Shown here: piece after piece, positions 62,615 to 64,000 of the stretch
Layout: the number at the start of each line of letters is the position of its first letter
Position numbering within the stretch: position 1 is the stretch's first letter
NCBI RefSeq assembly: GCF_004959935.1
Contig: NZ_SMYN01000003.1
Location: forward strand, 248,001-312,000
DNA length: 64,000 bases
Direction of reading: 5' to 3'
DNA from: Falsirhodobacter xinxiangensis
GTDB lineage: Bacteria; Pseudomonadota; Alphaproteobacteria; Rhodobacterales; Rhodobacteraceae
Translations under genes and position numbers: made by a program
The notes under the pieces: generated by a model
Databases searched by the model: none
The model's input: only the letters and a program-made list of their open reading frames with translations
Told to the model about the DNA's origin: nothing

Positions 62615-63741
62615 CGCAGCCAGTCCGGCGCGAAGGTCATGCCCGTCGCGCCGACATTGCGGGCGATGCGGGCCAGTTCCGCCTCCAGCCGCGCGAGCCG
62701 CAGCTTGCCCATGCGAATGCCGGCTTCGGGCCAGAAGGCGCGGATGTTCAGCGTGCCCTGCCGCTTCATGTCGATGCGGCCGATGATCTCCGCCCCTTCC
62801 AACACGGGGAAGACGTAATATCCGTATTGGCGCTTCGCCTCGGGCACGAAGACCTCGATGCGATAGCGGAAGCCGAACAACCGCTCGGCCCGGCCCCGGT
62901 CGCGCAGGGCAGGGTCGAACGGGGACAGGATGCGGATGCGGCTGGGTGGATCGGGCGCGTCCAGCGGGCCGCGGGTATAGTGGCGGCGCAGGGTGCCATC
63001 GGCGGATTCGATGCGGGTTTCCGCGATCTCGCCCCGGTGCAGTGCGGCGCGGCACCAGTCGGCGGCCTGGCTGGGGGTGACGGCGCGCCAATAGGCTGCG
63101 ATCTCGCCACTGGTCGCGAACCCCAGACGGTCCAGCGCGGAATTGCAGGCCCAGTCCAGCGTGTCCTGCGCCGTCGTGGTGGCGGACAGAAACGGCTCGG
63201 GGATCACGCGTTCGGTCAGGTCATAGATCTTCTGGAACCCCTGCCGCCCCTTGATCGACAGATGTCCCGTGCGCCACAGCCATTCCAGCGCGGTTTTCGA
63301 CGGATGCCAGTTCCACCAGCCGCCGGAATTCTTCGGCTCCTCGCCGCCCATATCGGCGGCCATGACGGGGCCGTGTTCGGCGATATGGGCCAGCGTTTCG
63401 TCCAGCAGCGCCTGCGAAAGGTCCTGCCATCTGTCGCGCTTCCGCTCGGCGGCGGCAAAACGGTGCTTCCAGTGCGGGAACAGGTGGATCGGCAGGACAG
63501 AGGCGTCATGCGTCCAATGTTCGAACAAACCGCCTCTGGCATAGAGCTTGCCCAGATCGTCCGGCTTGTATCCGGGGCGGCGGGCCGACAGGATCATGTG
63601 ATGCGCGCGTTCGACCGTGTTGATGCTGTCCAGCTGGACGAAGCCGATGCGGTCTATCAGCTCCGCCAGCGGCTCCGTCGGGTTCCGGGTCAGCGCGTGA
63701 CGGTCAAGGAAGATGCGGCGTGCGGTCGCGTTGGGGATCAT
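62611..63741 (-). CDS. YcaQ-like winged-helix DNA glycosylase
   Basis: This 376-aa protein matches the winged-helix family of YcaQ-type glycosylases that repair interstrand crosslinks: [89 protein letters not shown]. The [13 protein letters not shown] stretch and the QYGYYVFP motif are the features I rely on. It is coupled to the DUF2945 gene upstream (sharing T of start/stop), so it may be stress-induced too. Confidence 0.85.
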   Translation of the reverse strand: MIPNATARRIFLDRHALTRNPTEPLAELIDRIGFVQLDSINTVERAHHMILSARRPGYKPDDLGKLYARGGLFEHWTHDASVLPIHLFPHWKHRFAAAERKRDRWQDLSQALLDETLAHIAEHGPVMAADMGGEEPKNSGGWWNWHPSKTALEWLWRTGHLSIKGRQGFQKIYDLTERVIPEPFLSATTTAQDTLDWACNSALDRLGFATSGEIAAYWRAVTPSQAADWCRAALHRGEIAETRIESADGTLRRHYTRGPLDAPDPPSRIRILSPFDPALRDRGRAERLFGFRYRIEVFVPEAKRQYGYYVFPVLEGAEIIGRIDMKRQGTLNIRAFWPEAGIRMGKLRLARLEAELARIARNVGATGMTFAPDWLR

Positions 63742-63956
63742 CAGCCCTTGGACAGTTCGGATTCCAGCTTCAGCACCTTGCCGCCATCCTCTTGCTTCAG
63801 CAAGTAGGCGGGCTTTTCGCGGCTGCCTTTGCGGGTGATCTTGCGGCCCTTGATCGTGCGGCTGACCTTGCGGGCAAAGACCTCCTCCACCGACCCTTTG
63901 GCGGTGGAGCTGCCCCATTTCCAGTGAACCTTGTCGCCTTTGGAAAACTTGCCCAT
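63741..63956 (-). CDS. DUF2945-family protein (hypervirulence-associated type)
   Basis: This 71-aa basic protein has the DUF2945 pattern: FSKGDKVHWKWGSSTAKGSVEEVFARKVSRTIKGRKITR, then EKPAYLLKQEDGGKVLKLESELSK. It resembles a small SH3-like beta barrel. Function unknown; often stress-linked. The ATG follows the EcfG -10 by only 8 bases, with no ribosome site, so the mRNA is probably leaderless. The start overlaps nothing upstream in this window; its stop shares a base with the YcaQ-like start. Confidence 0.88.
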   Translation of the reverse strand: MGKFSKGDKVHWKWGSSTAKGSVEEVFARKVSRTIKGRKITRKGSREKPAYLLKQEDGGKVLKLESELSKG

Positions 63957-63964
63957 GCCGCGTG

Positions 63965-63989
63965 AACGGGGCAGGGGCGCAAAGGTTCC
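63965..63989 (-). promoter_or_regulatory. EcfG promoter of DUF2945-YcaQ-like genes
   Basis: On the minus strand GGAAC (63989-63985), 16 bases and CGTT (63968-63965) match the consensus exactly. CGTT ends 8 bases before the start codon. Confidence 0.85.
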
Positions 63990-64000
63990 CTTATGCGCCG

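Noticed and set aside
1-64000. rRNA, tRNA, CRISPR, transposons and attachment sites
   Set aside because: I looked through all gaps and saw no cloverleaf, direct-repeat array, transposase or integrase motif.

Overview
The window reads as chromosome of an alphaproteobacterium of the Rhodobacteraceae (Paracoccaceae) type. The grounds are high GC content, dense coding with many 4-base start/stop overlaps, a complete PhyR-NepR-EcfG general stress response (GSR) core, CtrA-type sites beside flagellar genes, and an rsmB / heparinase / purH / lspA / DUF3035 / M16 / M16 block that I recall as common synteny in that family. The genus cannot be fixed from this sequence. I see no rRNA, tRNA, CRISPR array, insertion sequence, prophage or integration site.

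Layout. (1) 1-4020, minus strand: ferric-siderophore import (siderophore-interacting reductase cut by the window edge, ATPase, two permeases, binding protein). (2) 4147-6383: a small phosphodiesterase-fold hydrolase and a cardiolipin-synthase-like phospholipase D. (3) 6429-15105: a stress island. It holds a Crp/Fnr regulator, a receiver-like protein, phyR facing nepR-ecfG-histidine kinase, and small stress proteins (CsbD, PLDc_N, YqjD-like, holin-like, DUF3618, DUF1328) plus an AI-2E-family permease. (4) 15108-17658: TonB-ExbD-ExbB with a DUF2218 protein. (5) 17846-25035: an orphan PcaB-like lyase, an amino-sugar kinase with NagA, and an RND efflux pair. (6) 25028-33857: two glycosyltransferases, then motB-flgE-flgK-flgL-flgI and an exopolysaccharide sugar transferase. 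(7) 34268-49188: housekeeping genes (saccharopine dehydrogenase, mutL, M16 pair, lspA, purH, heparinase, rsmB, sdhE-type assembly factor, dapB, rbfA, truB). (8) 49164-63956: ilvD, RNase R, a lytic transglycosylase, cytochrome c', a NYN-LOTUS protein, dapE and dapD with a stress operon (glsB-yetF) between them, a LOG-family protein, a YcaQ-like glycosylase and DUF2945.

The strongest unifying signal is a set of EcfG promoters (GGAAC, 16 or 17 bases, CGTT), each read by eye in front of a gene. Seven are full matches: upstream of the 163-aa secreted protein, nepR-ecfG, the AI-2E permease, csbD, the PLDc_N operon, glsB-yetF and DUF2945. Weaker copies precede phyR, DUF1328 and the Crp/Fnr gene, and one faces into the phyR 3' end. 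The window therefore holds both the GSR switch and a good part of its output, some of it (glsB-yetF, DUF2945) about 50 kb away. Three stress loci (phyR/nepR, AI-2E/csbD, PLDc_N/DUF1328) use divergent back-to-back or overlapping EcfG promoters. Several stress transcripts appear to have a ribosome-site-masking hairpin whose 5' arm lies in or next to the promoter, so only read-through RNA would be masked.

All calls come from reading the sequence. Family names rest on motifs and remembered family features, not on searches.
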